64,000 bases of DNA from Serinicoccus kebangsaanensis. GTDB taxonomy: Bacteria > Actinomycetota > Actinomycetes > Actinomycetales > Dermatophilaceae. How positions within the stretch are numbered: position 1 is the first letter of the stretch; every line of letters begins with the position of its first letter. A model generated the notes under the pieces. That model was given only the letters and a program-made list of their open reading frames with translations, searched no databases and was not told where the DNA came from. Positions 30,087 through 38,273 of the stretch are shown here, piece by piece. Location of the stretch: the NCBI RefSeq assembly GCF_008919445.1, contig NZ_VSLG01000009.1, positions 1 through 64,000 of the forward strand, written 5' to 3'. Made by a program: the position numbers and the translations under genes.

Positions 30087-32875
30087 TCCGCCGCCCCCGG
30101 CGAGGCCTCCTCCGCTGACGCTGCGTCGTCCGCCTGCTCACCCTCCGGCTCGTGGGTGATGCCCAGGCTCCGCTCCAGGCTGGCGCCCTCGACGTCGACG
30201 TCGGGCAGGATCCGGTCCAGCCACCGTGGCAGCCACCAGGCGCGCTCACCGAGCAGGGACAGCACCGCCGGGGTCAGGGTCATCCGGACCAGGAAGGCGT
30301 CGACCAGGACACCGACCGCCAGCCCCAGCCCGATCGGCCGCACCATCGTCAGGTGCGCCCACACGAAGCCGGCGAAGACGGAGACCATGATGATCGCGGC
30401 GGCGGTGACCACGCGCGCGCTGTGGTTGAAGCCGGTGACCACCGCGGTCCGGGCGTCCTTGCCGTGCACCCTCTCCTCGCGCATGGCGGAGACCAGGAAG
30501 AGCTGGTAGTCCATCGCCAGGCCGAACAGGATCCCGATCAGCAGGATGGGCAGGAAGGACAGGATCGGTCCGGCCTCGTTGACCCCGAAGAAGCTCGAGG
30601 CGAAGCCCAGCTGGTAGACCCCGACGACGGCGCCGAAGGCCGCGCCGACGCTGAGCAGGAACCCGCCCGTGGCGAGCAGCGGCACCAGCAGCGAGCGGAA
30701 GACCAGCAGCAGCAGGACCAGCGAGAGCCCCACCACGACGACGAGGTAGATCGGGAGCGCGTCGGCGAGCTGCTCGGAGATGTCGATGTTGGCGACGGTC
30801 TGGCCGGTCAGCCCCAGGGTCGCGCCCTGGTCCTGCCCGATCTGCTCGACGGCCGGACCGAGACGGTCGACGAGCGCCTCGGTGGACGCCTCCGCCGGGC
30901 CGCCCTCGGGCTGGACCCGGAACGCCAGCACGTCGCGGGCGTCGTTGACCCCGGCGGGGAGCACCTGCTCCACCCCGTCCACGTCCACGAGCTCCTCGGC
31001 CAGGTCGGCCTGCGCGTCGAACAGTGCCGTGTCGCCCTCGGCGAGCGGCTCGTCCAGCTCGGCGACGACGAGGATGGGCCCGTTCGCCCCGGCACCGAAC
31101 TCCTCGCGCACGGTGTCATAGGTGGTGTATGCCGTGGAGCCGGCCGGCTCGCTGCTGCCGTCAGGAAGCCCGAGACGCAGGTCCAGGGTCGGCCAGGCCA
31201 GCGCCCCCACGACGGCGAGCACGCCGACCACGGCCAGCCAGGGGTGCCGCTGCACCCGTGCCGCCCAGCCCCGTGAGGCGTCGTCGTCGAGCGCGTCTGT
31301 CTCGGCGCTCTCCTCGTGGCGACCGCGCTTGCCGCCCTCGCGCTCACGCCGGGGGAGCACCCGGTCGCCCATGAGCGAGAGCATCGCCGGCGTCAGGGTG
31401 ATCGCGACCAGCACGGCGATGGCCACGGTCGCCGCCGCGACCAGGCCCATCACCCCGAGGAAGGGGATGCCGGTCAGGGTCAGCGCCACGAGAGCGATGA
31501 TGACCGTCAGCCCGGCGAAGGTGACGGCGTTGCCGGAGGTGCCCACGGCGAGCGCCAACGAGTCGCGGACGGGCATACCGTGGCGCAGCTGCTGCCGGTG
31601 CCGGTTGATGAGGAAGAGGGAGTAGTCGATGCCGACCGCCAGCCCCAGCATGAGGGCGAGCACCGGGGTGATCGACTGCATGTCGACCCAGGAGGACAAC
31701 GCCAGGGCGCCGGTCAGGCCCACGCCCACGCCGACGAGCGCCATGAGGATGGGCAGCCCGGCGGCGATCAGGCTGCCGAGCATGACGAGCAGCACGATCG
31801 CCGCGATCACCAGTCCGACGACCTCACCCGGGCCGAGCAGGCTGGACAGGTCGTCGGTGATCTCCTTGGAGAAGTCGACGGTCAGGCCCGACCCCTCGAG
31901 CTCGTTGCCGATCTGCTGGATGGCCTCGGTCGTCTCCGGCGGGATGAAGCCCTCGGCGTCGGCCACGGACACCTGGGTGAGCGCCACCGTGCCCTCGGTG
32001 TTGACGACCCGGAAGCCGTCGCTGAGCTCGGCCATCCGCTCGGCGGCGGCCAGGTCCTCCTCGCCCTGGGCGAGCTCGGCCTCGGCATCCTCGAGCTCGG
32101 CCGCGTTCTTCTCCAGCTGCGTCTCGCCCTCGGCGATCTCGGCCTCGCCCGCCTCGAGCTGCTCGGCGTTCGCGTCGATCTCGGCCTGGGCGGCAGCCAG
32201 CTGCTCGCGACCGGCGTCGATCTGCTGCTGTCCCGCGGCGATCTCGGCCCGGGCCTGCTCCTCGGCGGCCGGCGGGACCTGACCGGCGGCCACGCCCTGC
32301 TCCAGCTGCTCCAGCTGGGCGTCGAGCTCGGCCTGCGCCTCGTCCAGGGGTGCCGCCTGCGCGTCCAGCTCGGCCTGGCCGGCCTCCAGCTGCTCCCGAC
32401 CGGCCTGGAGCTCCTCCCGGGCCTGCTCCAGGTCGGCCCGACCCTGCTCGAGCTGCTCGCGACCGTCCTCGAGCTGGGTCCGTCCGTCGGCCAGCTCCTC
32501 CCGGCCGTCGGCGATCTCCTCAGGAGCCGAGTCCAGCTCGGACTGGGCCTCGAACGGGTCGGTGGAGGTGACGCCGTCCAGGTCCTCCCACTCCTGGACG
32601 GCGTCCGCGACGGCGTCCCGCTGCTGCTGGGTGAAGGTGTCGTCGCTGCGGAAGACGACCGTGCCGGTCGTCCCCGCAGCCTCGGGGATCTCCTCCTGGA
32701 GCGTCTCGAGCACCTGCTCGAACCGGCTGCCGGGGATGGAGAACTCGTTGGACAGCGGCTTGGCGAGGGTCAGCATGCCGGTCACGGTGAGCGCCAGCAC
32801 GGCCGCCCAGACGGCGACGACGGTGAGCCGGTGACGGGCGCACCAGCGGCCCAGGCGGTGCAGGAGAGTGGCCAC
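30056..32875 (-). CDS. MMPL family transporter with periplasmic-type coiled coil
   Basis: A 939-residue RND-superfamily (MMPL) exporter of the cytoplasmic membrane; relatives export lipids or hydrophobic compounds. Twelve helices are arranged as 1+5 and 1+5. The conserved proton-relay motif is GLAVGIDYSLFLINRHR in the first half and LFGLAMDYQLFLVSAMREERVHG in the second. The first extracellular loop contains, at about residues 118-280, a long heptad-like coil built of repeats such as REQLEAGQAELDA and DGREQLEQGRADLEQ. A TetR gene lies 20 nt upstream in the same direction. The GTG at 32875 has AAAGGA upstream. Confidence 0.88.
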   Translation of the reverse strand: MATLLHRLGRWCARHRLTVVAVWAAVLALTVTGMLTLAKPLSNEFSIPGSRFEQVLETLQEEIPEAAGTTGTVVFRSDDTFTQQQRDAVADAVQEWEDLDGVTSTDPFEAQSELDSAPEEIADGREELADGRTQLEDGREQLEQGRADLEQAREELQAGREQLEAGQAELDAQAAPLDEAQAELDAQLEQLEQGVAAGQVPPAAEEQARAEIAAGQQQIDAGREQLAAAQAEIDANAEQLEAGEAEIAEGETQLEKNAAELEDAEAELAQGEEDLAAAERMAELSDGFRVVNTEGTVALTQVSVADAEGFIPPETTEAIQQIGNELEGSGLTVDFSKEITDDLSSLLGPGEVVGLVIAAIVLLVMLGSLIAAGLPILMALVGVGVGLTGALALSSWVDMQSITPVLALMLGLAVGIDYSLFLINRHRQQLRHGMPVRDSLALAVGTSGNAVTFAGLTVIIALVALTLTGIPFLGVMGLVAAATVAIAVLVAITLTPAMLSLMGDRVLPRREREGGKRGRHEESAETDALDDDASRGWAARVQRHPWLAVVGVLAVVGALAWPTLDLRLGLPDGSSEPAGSTAYTTYDTVREEFGAGANGPILVVAELDEPLAEGDTALFDAQADLAEELVDVDGVEQVLPAGVNDARDVLAFRVQPEGGPAEASTEALVDRLGPAVEQIGQDQGATLGLTGQTVANIDISEQLADALPIYLVVVVGLSLVLLLLVFRSLLVPLLATGGFLLSVGAAFGAVVGVYQLGFASSFFGVNEAGPILSFLPILLIGILFGLAMDYQLFLVSAMREERVHGKDARTAVVTGFNHSARVVTAAAIIMVSVFAGFVWAHLTMVRPIGLGLAVGVLVDAFLVRMTLTPAVLSLLGERAWWLPRWLDRILPDVDVEGASLERSLGITHEPEGEQADDAASAEEASPGAADHQTESSVSR

Positions 32876-32895
32876 GGAGGGTCCTTTCGGGTGGA

Positions 32896-33522
32896 TCAGA
32901 CGTGGGGGGAGCGCCAGCCGGAGGCCAGCAGCCCCAGGGCTCGGTCCAGGTGACGGTGGAAGGCCTCGATGTCGGCGTCGGACAGCGGCTCGGGCCGGTC
33001 GGGGTCCTCGGTCCACGCCTCCTCGGCCGCCTGGAAGCAGCTCATGACGCCGGAGGACAGGGTGGAGACGAAGAGCGGGTCGGCGTCCGGGAGGAGCGTG
33101 TGCAGCTGCTCGCGCAGCCAGGCGGCCATCTCCGCCCAGACCGTCCGCTCCAGCAGCATCCGTCCGTCCGTGCCCTGCCCGTGGCAGTTGAGGTCGGAGA
33201 GCCAGCCCAGGAAGTCCGGGGGTATGCCGTCCTCCTGCACCAGGCGCCGCAGCGCGGTCACCGGGTCGGTGCGGATCTGCTCCGCGTCGAGCCCCGCGAT
33301 CATGCCGGCCGCGTGCTCGGCGAAGACCGCGCTGAGGGCGACCGGGATGCTGCCGAAGTAGTTGAAGAACGTGCGCCGGGAGACCCCTGCCCGCTCGGCG
33401 ACCTGCTCGACGGTGATGAGCTCGGCGGGCAGCTCGGCCACCAGGGACCGCAGGGCAGCCACGATCGCCTCGTGGGTGCGCGCCCGGTTCAGCTCGCGCC
33501 GGCCGGGGGAGGTCTCGGTCAC
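32896..33522 (-). CDS. TetR family transcriptional regulator
   Basis: A 208-residue one-component repressor. The N-terminal TetR helix-turn-helix is at about residues 33-57 (ITVEQVAERAGVSRRTFFNYFGS). The C-terminal ligand-binding domain is variable. It is the first gene of a two-gene operon with the MMPL exporter, so it most likely controls that exporter and itself. Two palindromes, one covering its own -35 box, lie directly upstream. The GTG at 33522 has no Shine-Dalgarno site but sits 6 nt after TAGAGT, so it is read as leaderless. Confidence 0.88.
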   Translation of the reverse strand: MTETSPGRRELNRARTHEAIVAALRSLVAELPAELITVEQVAERAGVSRRTFFNYFGSIPVALSAVFAEHAAGMIAGLDAEQIRTDPVTALRRLVQEDGIPPDFLGWLSDLNCHGQGTDGRMLLERTVWAEMAAWLREQLHTLLPDADPLFVSTLSSGVMSCFQAAEEAWTEDPDRPEPLSDADIEAFHRHLDRALGLLASGWRSPHV

Positions 33523-33528
33523 GCCGTC

Positions 33529-33557
33529 ACTCTACGCCGAAGTTGCACACCGTGCAA
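33529..33557 (-). promoter_or_regulatory. promoter of the tetR-MMPL operon
   Basis: Minus strand: TTGCAC (33557-33552), a 17-nt spacer, and TAGAGT (33534-33529), then 6 nt to the GTG start. The -35 hexamer is one arm of the first palindrome. Confidence 0.6.
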
Positions 33558-33574
33558 AAATGCACGTCGTGCAT
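33543..33574. promoter_or_regulatory. paired TetR operators
   Basis: Two 15-bp palindromes, TTGCACACCGTGCAA (33543-33557) and ATGCACGTCGTGCAT (33560-33574), share the consensus TGCAC-N3-GTGCA with centres 17 bp apart. The spacing fits two regulator dimers. Binding of the neighbouring TetR protein would block the -35 region, giving autorepression of the exporter operon. Confidence 0.65.
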
Positions 33575-33577
33575 CCT

Positions 33578-33760
33578 CCACCGGGCGTCGCTTGTGGTTG
33601 CTTTCTGGTGGACCGGGCGTCGCTTGTGGTTGTTTTCTGGTGGACCGGGCGTCGCTTGTGGTTGTTTTCTGGTGGACCGGGCGTCGCTTGTGGTTCTTCA
33701 GGCAACCACAGGCGACGCTCGGTCGGGGGTCAGGCAACCACAAGCGACGCTCGGTCAGAG
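33578..33760. repeat. 32-bp tandem array with inverted copies
   Basis: Three full 32-bp direct repeats (33578-33609, 33610-33641, 33642-33673) and a truncated fourth (33674-33700) share the core CCGGGCGTCGCTTGTGGTT. Two inverted copies of the core (CAACCACARGCGACGCTCGGT) follow at about 33702 and 33734, also 32 bp apart. The last runs into the stop codon of rarD. Direct and inverted copies can pair into hairpins of about 20 bp, so the array may terminate rarD transcription. Confidence 0.8.
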
Positions 33761-34762
33761 GGGGGCCGGGTCGGTGAGGTCGGAGTCCGGGGCGGAGCCC
33801 GAGCGCGGCCGGGGCTCGGCCCCGGGCCCGCCCTCCTGCCGACGGCTCAGCGCCCGAGCGCGGCGGCTGCGGCGCACCTGCTGCACCATGTCGGTGGAGA
33901 GCACCACGAGCGCCAGCCAGACGAGCGCGAACCCCACCCAGCGGGAGGCGGGCACCTGCTCGCCCAGGAGCAGCACGCCGCAGAGCAGCTGCAGGAAGGG
34001 GGTGAGGAACTGCAGCAGGCCCACGGTCGACAGCGGGACCCGGCTCGCGGCCGCGGCGAAGAGCAGCAGGGGCACGGCGGTCGCGATGCCGGTCGACATG
34101 AGCAGCGCCGTGTGCACGGTGCCGTGCCCGCCCCAGGTGGTCGCGTCGGTCCGGGACAGCCAGACCAGGATGAGCACCGCCACCGGCAGGATCGCCAGCG
34201 TCTCGCCCATGAGCGAGCGCAGCGCGCTGAGCGAGACGCCGAGCCGGTTCTTCAGCAGGCTGTAGAGGGCGAACGAGCAGGCCAGGGCCAGGCTGATCCA
34301 CGGCGGCGAGCCGTAGTCGACCGTCAGGTAGACGGCGGCGACGATGCCGATGCCGACGGCGATCCACTGCAGCCGACGCAACCGCTCCCGCAGGATCACC
34401 ACCCCCAGGGCCACCGTGACCAGCGGGTTGAGGAAGTATCCGAGGGCGGCCTCGGTCACGTGACCGCTGAGGACGGCATAGGTGTAGATGCCCCAGTTGG
34501 TCGCGATCAACCCGCCGGCGAGCGCGACCCCGAGCAGCCGCCGGGGTGTGCGTGCGAGCGCCACCATCCACCGCAGGTCGCGCCGGATGAGCAGGATGAT
34601 CCCGCAGAGCACCAGCGTCCACAGGATCCGGTGCGCGACGATCTCCCACGGCCCGGCCGGGCGGAGGGTCGCGAAGTAGAGCGGGAAGATGCCCCAGAGG
34701 AGATAGGCGAGGAAGCCGTAGGCGGTGCCGCGCTGCTGCCGCAGCGCCTGCTCGTCGGTCAC
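33755..34762 (-). CDS. rarD: EamA family transporter RarD
   Basis: A 335-residue DMT-superfamily permease with ten helices and two EamA repeats. The RarD type is recognised from GTAYGFLAYLLWGIFPLYFATL, WEIVAHRILWTL, NWGIYTYAVLSGHVTEAALGYFLNPLV, and the second-repeat LLQFLTPFLQLLCGVLLLGE. RarD homologues are named from a chloramphenicol-sensitive phenotype; the natural substrate is not established. A 45-residue polar C-terminal tail is unusual. Its start overlaps the end of korB by 4 nt, so it is the last gene of the korA-korB unit. Confidence 0.85.
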   Translation of the reverse strand: MTDEQALRQQRGTAYGFLAYLLWGIFPLYFATLRPAGPWEIVAHRILWTLVLCGIILLIRRDLRWMVALARTPRRLLGVALAGGLIATNWGIYTYAVLSGHVTEAALGYFLNPLVTVALGVVILRERLRRLQWIAVGIGIVAAVYLTVDYGSPPWISLALACSFALYSLLKNRLGVSLSALRSLMGETLAILPVAVLILVWLSRTDATTWGGHGTVHTALLMSTGIATAVPLLLFAAAASRVPLSTVGLLQFLTPFLQLLCGVLLLGEQVPASRWVGFALVWLALVVLSTDMVQQVRRSRRARALSRRQEGGPGAEPRPRSGSAPDSDLTDPAPL

Positions 34763-35964
34763 TCCTGCGGGCCCTCGAGCACCTCGTCGCCCTCGTCCAC
34801 GAGGGCGTCTCCCGCGGCCGGGGTCGGCCCCTCGGTCGTCTCGCCGTCGAGCGTCTGCTCCACCTGCCCAGGGCGGGTGCCGTCGACGGTCCAGGTGTCG
34901 CGGCCGCGCAGCAGGATGTCGAGCGAGGCGTCCGTCCGCCGGCTGCCCGCCGTCGCCGCCGCCACCTGCTCGCGCACGCTGTCGTCGTAGGTCGGCCGAT
35001 CGACCTGGCGGAAGATGCCCATGGGCACCGTCTGCATGCTCGGGTCGTCGAGCCGGGAGAGGGCGAAGGCGGGGGTGGGGTCGGGGTCGGACGGGTCGTG
35101 CACCACGACGGTATGCCCGTCCGGCACCTCGTGCTCGGGCACGACCTGCAGCCTCCCGTCGGCATCGCGCGCGACGACCTTGGCCTCGTCGCTGCCCTCG
35201 GCGCCGATCCGGACCGGCTCGCCCGCCCGCAGGTGGGCCACCCGCCCGGTGGCCTCGTCCCGGTCCTTGAGCAGCTGGAAGGCGCCGTCGTTGAAGATCG
35301 GGCAGTTCTGGTAGATCTCCACCAGCGAGGTGCCCCGGTGGTCGGCGGCCGCGCGGAGCACCTCGGTCAGGTGCTTGCGGTCGGAGTCCATGGTGCGGGC
35401 CACGAAGGTGGCTTCGGACCCGAGGGCCAGGGAGACCGGGTTGAACGGGTGGTCGACCGAGCCGGCAGGCGTCGACTTGGTGACCGCCCCGACGTCGGAG
35501 GTGGGGGAGTACTGACCCTTGGTGAGCCCGTAGATCTTGTTGTTGAAGAGCAGGATCGTCAGGTTGACGTTGCGCCGCATCGCGTGGATCAGGTGGTTGC
35601 CACCGATGGACAGGGCGTCGCCGTCACCGGTGACCACCCACACGGACAGGTCCTCCCGCGCGGTCGCCAGGCCGGTGGCGATCGCCGGCGCACGGCCGTG
35701 GATGGAGTGCATGCCGTAGGTGTCGAGGTAGTAGGGGAACCGGCTGGAGCAGCCGATGCCGGAGATGAAGACGATGTTCTCCCGCCGCAGACCCAGGTCC
35801 GGCAGGAAGCTCTGCGTCGCGGCGAGGACGGCGTAGTCGCCGCAGCCGGGGCACCAGCGCACCTCCTGGTCGGAGGTGAAGTCCTTCTTGGTCTGCGTCA
35901 CGCCGTCGGCGACGGCGGGGACCCCGGAGGTCCCGGTCACGGGCATACCCAGATCCGTGCTCAT
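34759..35964 (-). CDS. korB: 2-oxoacid:ferredoxin oxidoreductase subunit beta
   Basis: Thiamine-diphosphate subunit of the two-subunit 2-oxoglutarate:ferredoxin oxidoreductase (KorAB), which decarboxylates 2-oxoglutarate to succinyl-CoA and reduces ferredoxin. Seen directly: the 4Fe-4S region WCPGCGDYAVL, the ISGIGCSSRFPYYLDTYGMHSIHGRAPAIATG stretch, and the TPP motif GDGDALSIGGNHLIHAMRRN. 401 residues, slightly longer than usual because of an acidic C-terminal tail. The ATG overlaps the korA stop (ATGA). Confidence 0.92.
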   Translation of the reverse strand: MSTDLGMPVTGTSGVPAVADGVTQTKKDFTSDQEVRWCPGCGDYAVLAATQSFLPDLGLRRENIVFISGIGCSSRFPYYLDTYGMHSIHGRAPAIATGLATAREDLSVWVVTGDGDALSIGGNHLIHAMRRNVNLTILLFNNKIYGLTKGQYSPTSDVGAVTKSTPAGSVDHPFNPVSLALGSEATFVARTMDSDRKHLTEVLRAAADHRGTSLVEIYQNCPIFNDGAFQLLKDRDEATGRVAHLRAGEPVRIGAEGSDEAKVVARDADGRLQVVPEHEVPDGHTVVVHDPSDPDPTPAFALSRLDDPSMQTVPMGIFRQVDRPTYDDSVREQVAAATAGSRRTDASLDILLRGRDTWTVDGTRPGQVEQTLDGETTEGPTPAAGDALVDEGDEVLEGPQE

Positions 35965-37856
35965 GCGGACACCTCCTCGGACCGGACCTCCATGAGGTTC
36001 TCGTGGATCACCTGGGCCAGCTCGCCGGCGGTGAACGGCAGGCCGCGCACGGCCGTGTGGCTGCGCACGTCGACGAGATAGCGCCCGCGCAGCAGGAGGG
36101 CGAGCTGACCGAGGTTCATCTCCGGCAGGACCACGCGGTCGTACCGGCGCAGCACGTCACCCAGGTCGGCCGGGAGCGGGTTGAGGTGGCGCAGGTGGGC
36201 CCGGGCGACCTTGGCCCCGGTGGCGCGGACCAGCCGGGTGGCGGCCGCGATGGGTCCGTAGGTGGAGCCCCAGCCGAGCACGAGCACCCGTGCCTGGCCG
36301 CTCGGGTCGTCCACGTCCAGGGGCGGGATGGAGTCGGCGATCGCCTCGATCTTGCGCTGCCGCAGCCGCACCATCCTGTCGTGGTTGGCGGGGTCGTAGG
36401 AGATGTTGCCGGTGACGTCGGCCTTCTCGATGCCGCCGATCCGGTGCTCCAGGCCGGGTGTGCCGGGCACCGCCCAGGGGCGGGCGAGGGTCTCCGGGTC
36501 CCGCAGGTAGGGGTGGAACACGGGCTGGCCGTCGTCGTCGGTGGCGTTCGGCTCGGTCGTGTGCGTGACGGTGAGGTCGGGCAGGCCGGCGGCGCCGGGG
36601 ATCTGCCACGGCTCGGACCCGTTGCCCAGGTAGCCGTCCGACAGCAGGATGACGGGCGTGCGGTAGGTCGTGGCGATGCGCGTCGCCTCCAGCGCCGCGT
36701 CGAAGCAGTCGGTGGGGGAGGCGGCGGCCACGACCGCGACGGGGGACTCGCCGTTGCGCCCGTGCAGGGCCTGCAACAGGTCGGCCTGCTCGGTCTTGGT
36801 GGGCAGACCGGTCGAGGGGCCTCCACGCTGGATGTCGATGACCAGCAGCGGCAGCTCGGTGGCCACGGCGAGGCCGATGGTCTCGCTCTTGAGGGCCAGG
36901 CCGGGGCCGGAGGTCGTGGTGACACCGAGCGAGCCGCCGAAGCTCGCGCCCAGGGCCATGCCGACCGCCGCGATCTCGTCCTCGGCCTGCAGGGTGGTGA
37001 CGCCGTGCGCCTTGAGCGCGGACAGCTGGTGCAGGACGTCGGAGGCCGGGGTGATCGGGTAGGACCCGAGCACCAGCGGCAGCCCGGTGCGGTATGCCGC
37101 CGCGACCAGGCCGAGCGCCAGCGCCTGGTTGCCGGTGATGGTGCGGTAGGTGCCGGGCGCCATCGGTGCCGGCGCGACCTGGTAGCGCACGGCGAAGTCC
37201 TCGGTGGTCTCGCCGTAGGCGTGGCCGGTGCGCAGCGCGGTGAGGTTGGCGTCGAGGATCTCCGGGGCGCCGGAGAACTTCGCCCGCAGGAAGGCCTCGG
37301 TGGACTCGGTGTCGCGGGAGTAGAGCCAGGACAGCAGGCCCAGGGCCAGCATGTTCTTGGCCCGCTCCTTCTCCTTGCGGGTGAGCGAGTCGAACTCGGC
37401 CAGCGCCTCCACGGTCATCGAGGTCAGCGGCAGGGCGTGCACGTGGTAGCCGGCGTCGGCGAGCGAGTCGTCCTCCAGCGGGCTGCCGGCATACCCGACC
37501 TTGGCCAGGTTGCGCTTGGTGAACTCGTCGGAGTTGGCGATCACCGTCGCGCCGCGCGGCAGGTCCGGGAGGTTGGCCTTGAGCGCGGCCGGGTTCATCG
37601 CGACGAGCACGTCCGGGGCGTCGCCGGGCGTGGCGATCTCGTGGTCGGCGAAGTGCACCTGGAAGGAGCTCACGCCGGGCAGGGTGCCCTGCGGGGCGCG
37701 GATCTCGGCCGGGAAGTTCGGCAGCGTCGACAGGTCGTTGCCCAGGGCGGCGGTGTCGGAGGTGAAGCGGTCGCCGGTCAGCTGCATACCGTCGCCGGAG
37801 TCGCCGGCGAACCGGATGACGACGCGCTCGAGCTGGTGCAGGGGAGTAGAAGACAT
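35961..37856 (-). CDS. korA: 2-oxoacid:ferredoxin oxidoreductase subunit alpha
   Basis: Fused gamma-alpha subunit of KorAB, about 631 residues. The gamma-like domain is N-terminal (RVVIRFAGDSGDGMQLTGDRF). The alpha domain holds the CoA/substrate-binding YPITPASDVLHQLSALK and TTTSGPGLALKSETIGLAV motifs. In aerobic actinobacteria KorAB supplies a ferredoxin-linked bypass of 2-oxoglutarate dehydrogenase. I chose the ATG at 37856; an in-frame TTG at 37868 has GGGGAGAG 5 nt upstream and is a serious alternative. A TAGCCT -10 lies 11 nt before the ATG. Confidence 0.92.
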   Translation of the reverse strand: MSSTPLHQLERVVIRFAGDSGDGMQLTGDRFTSDTAALGNDLSTLPNFPAEIRAPQGTLPGVSSFQVHFADHEIATPGDAPDVLVAMNPAALKANLPDLPRGATVIANSDEFTKRNLAKVGYAGSPLEDDSLADAGYHVHALPLTSMTVEALAEFDSLTRKEKERAKNMLALGLLSWLYSRDTESTEAFLRAKFSGAPEILDANLTALRTGHAYGETTEDFAVRYQVAPAPMAPGTYRTITGNQALALGLVAAAYRTGLPLVLGSYPITPASDVLHQLSALKAHGVTTLQAEDEIAAVGMALGASFGGSLGVTTTSGPGLALKSETIGLAVATELPLLVIDIQRGGPSTGLPTKTEQADLLQALHGRNGESPVAVVAAASPTDCFDAALEATRIATTYRTPVILLSDGYLGNGSEPWQIPGAAGLPDLTVTHTTEPNATDDDGQPVFHPYLRDPETLARPWAVPGTPGLEHRIGGIEKADVTGNISYDPANHDRMVRLRQRKIEAIADSIPPLDVDDPSGQARVLVLGWGSTYGPIAAATRLVRATGAKVARAHLRHLNPLPADLGDVLRRYDRVVLPEMNLGQLALLLRGRYLVDVRSHTAVRGLPFTAGELAQVIHENLMEVRSEEVSA

Positions 37857-37893
37857 GTCAATAGACAAGGCTACTCTCCCCTAAAGGCACCGA

Positions 37894-37914
37894 GGGACGG
37901 GCTACCCCGGTCCC
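37894..37914 (-). terminator. GC hairpin after the DksA/TraR-like gene
   Basis: GGGAC-GGG pairs with CCC-GGTCCC around a short loop with a one-base bulge, 2 nt beyond the stop of the minus-strand zinc-finger gene. No U-tract. Confidence 0.35.
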
Positions 37915-37915
37915 G

Positions 37916-38236
37916 TCAGCCGTGGCGGAGGCACGTCGTGGACCACGGCCGTGCCTCCAGGCGCGGGGCAGGGATGGTGTCGCCGCACACGCTGCACCGG
38001 CCGTAGCTGCCGTCGTCGATGGCGCGCAGCGCGGCCCGCACCTGGTCCAGGGAGGTCTGCAGGTTGTCGTGCGCCGTCACCGCCGTCAGCCGGTCGACCG
38101 CCATCGCCGTGCCGTCACCGACCCGCTTGCCGAAGGAGATGGCGCCCTGCTCCTGCATCGGGCGCGTCAGCTGGTCCATCTGCGCCACCAGGTCGGACTC
38201 CTTGGCCCGCAGCTGCTCGCGTGCCTCGTCGTGCAT
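37916..38236 (-). CDS. DksA/TraR-type zinc finger protein with a C-terminal His
   Basis: A 106-residue protein with an N-terminal helical coil (DEAREQLRAKESDLVAQMDQL) and a C-terminal DksA/TraR zinc finger. The ligands are C81 and C84 (CSVCG), C102, and H105 where the family normally has a fourth Cys (CLRH instead of C-x2-C). The RLEA-P signature is intact. DksA-like proteins bind the secondary channel of RNA polymerase. It lacks a good acidic coiled-coil tip, so its effect on transcription cannot be predicted. Single-gene unit upstream of korA in the same direction. Confidence 0.8.
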   Translation of the reverse strand: MHDEAREQLRAKESDLVAQMDQLTRPMQEQGAISFGKRVGDGTAMAVDRLTAVTAHDNLQTSLDQVRAALRAIDDGSYGRCSVCGDTIPAPRLEARPWSTTCLRHG

Positions 38237-38273
38237 CGGACCAGCATCGCACGGCAGCGCCGAGGGTTCCGGG

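Noticed and set aside
33540-33546. Third copy of the GCAACTT ECF -35 block, upstream of tetR
   Set aside because: The reverse strand has GCAACTT, but no CCGACAGACC follows at the right distance, and the bases are explained by the TetR operator.
33578-33760. Possible CRISPR array
   Set aside because: The 32-bp units are contiguous with no unique spacers, two copies are inverted, and no cas genes are nearby.
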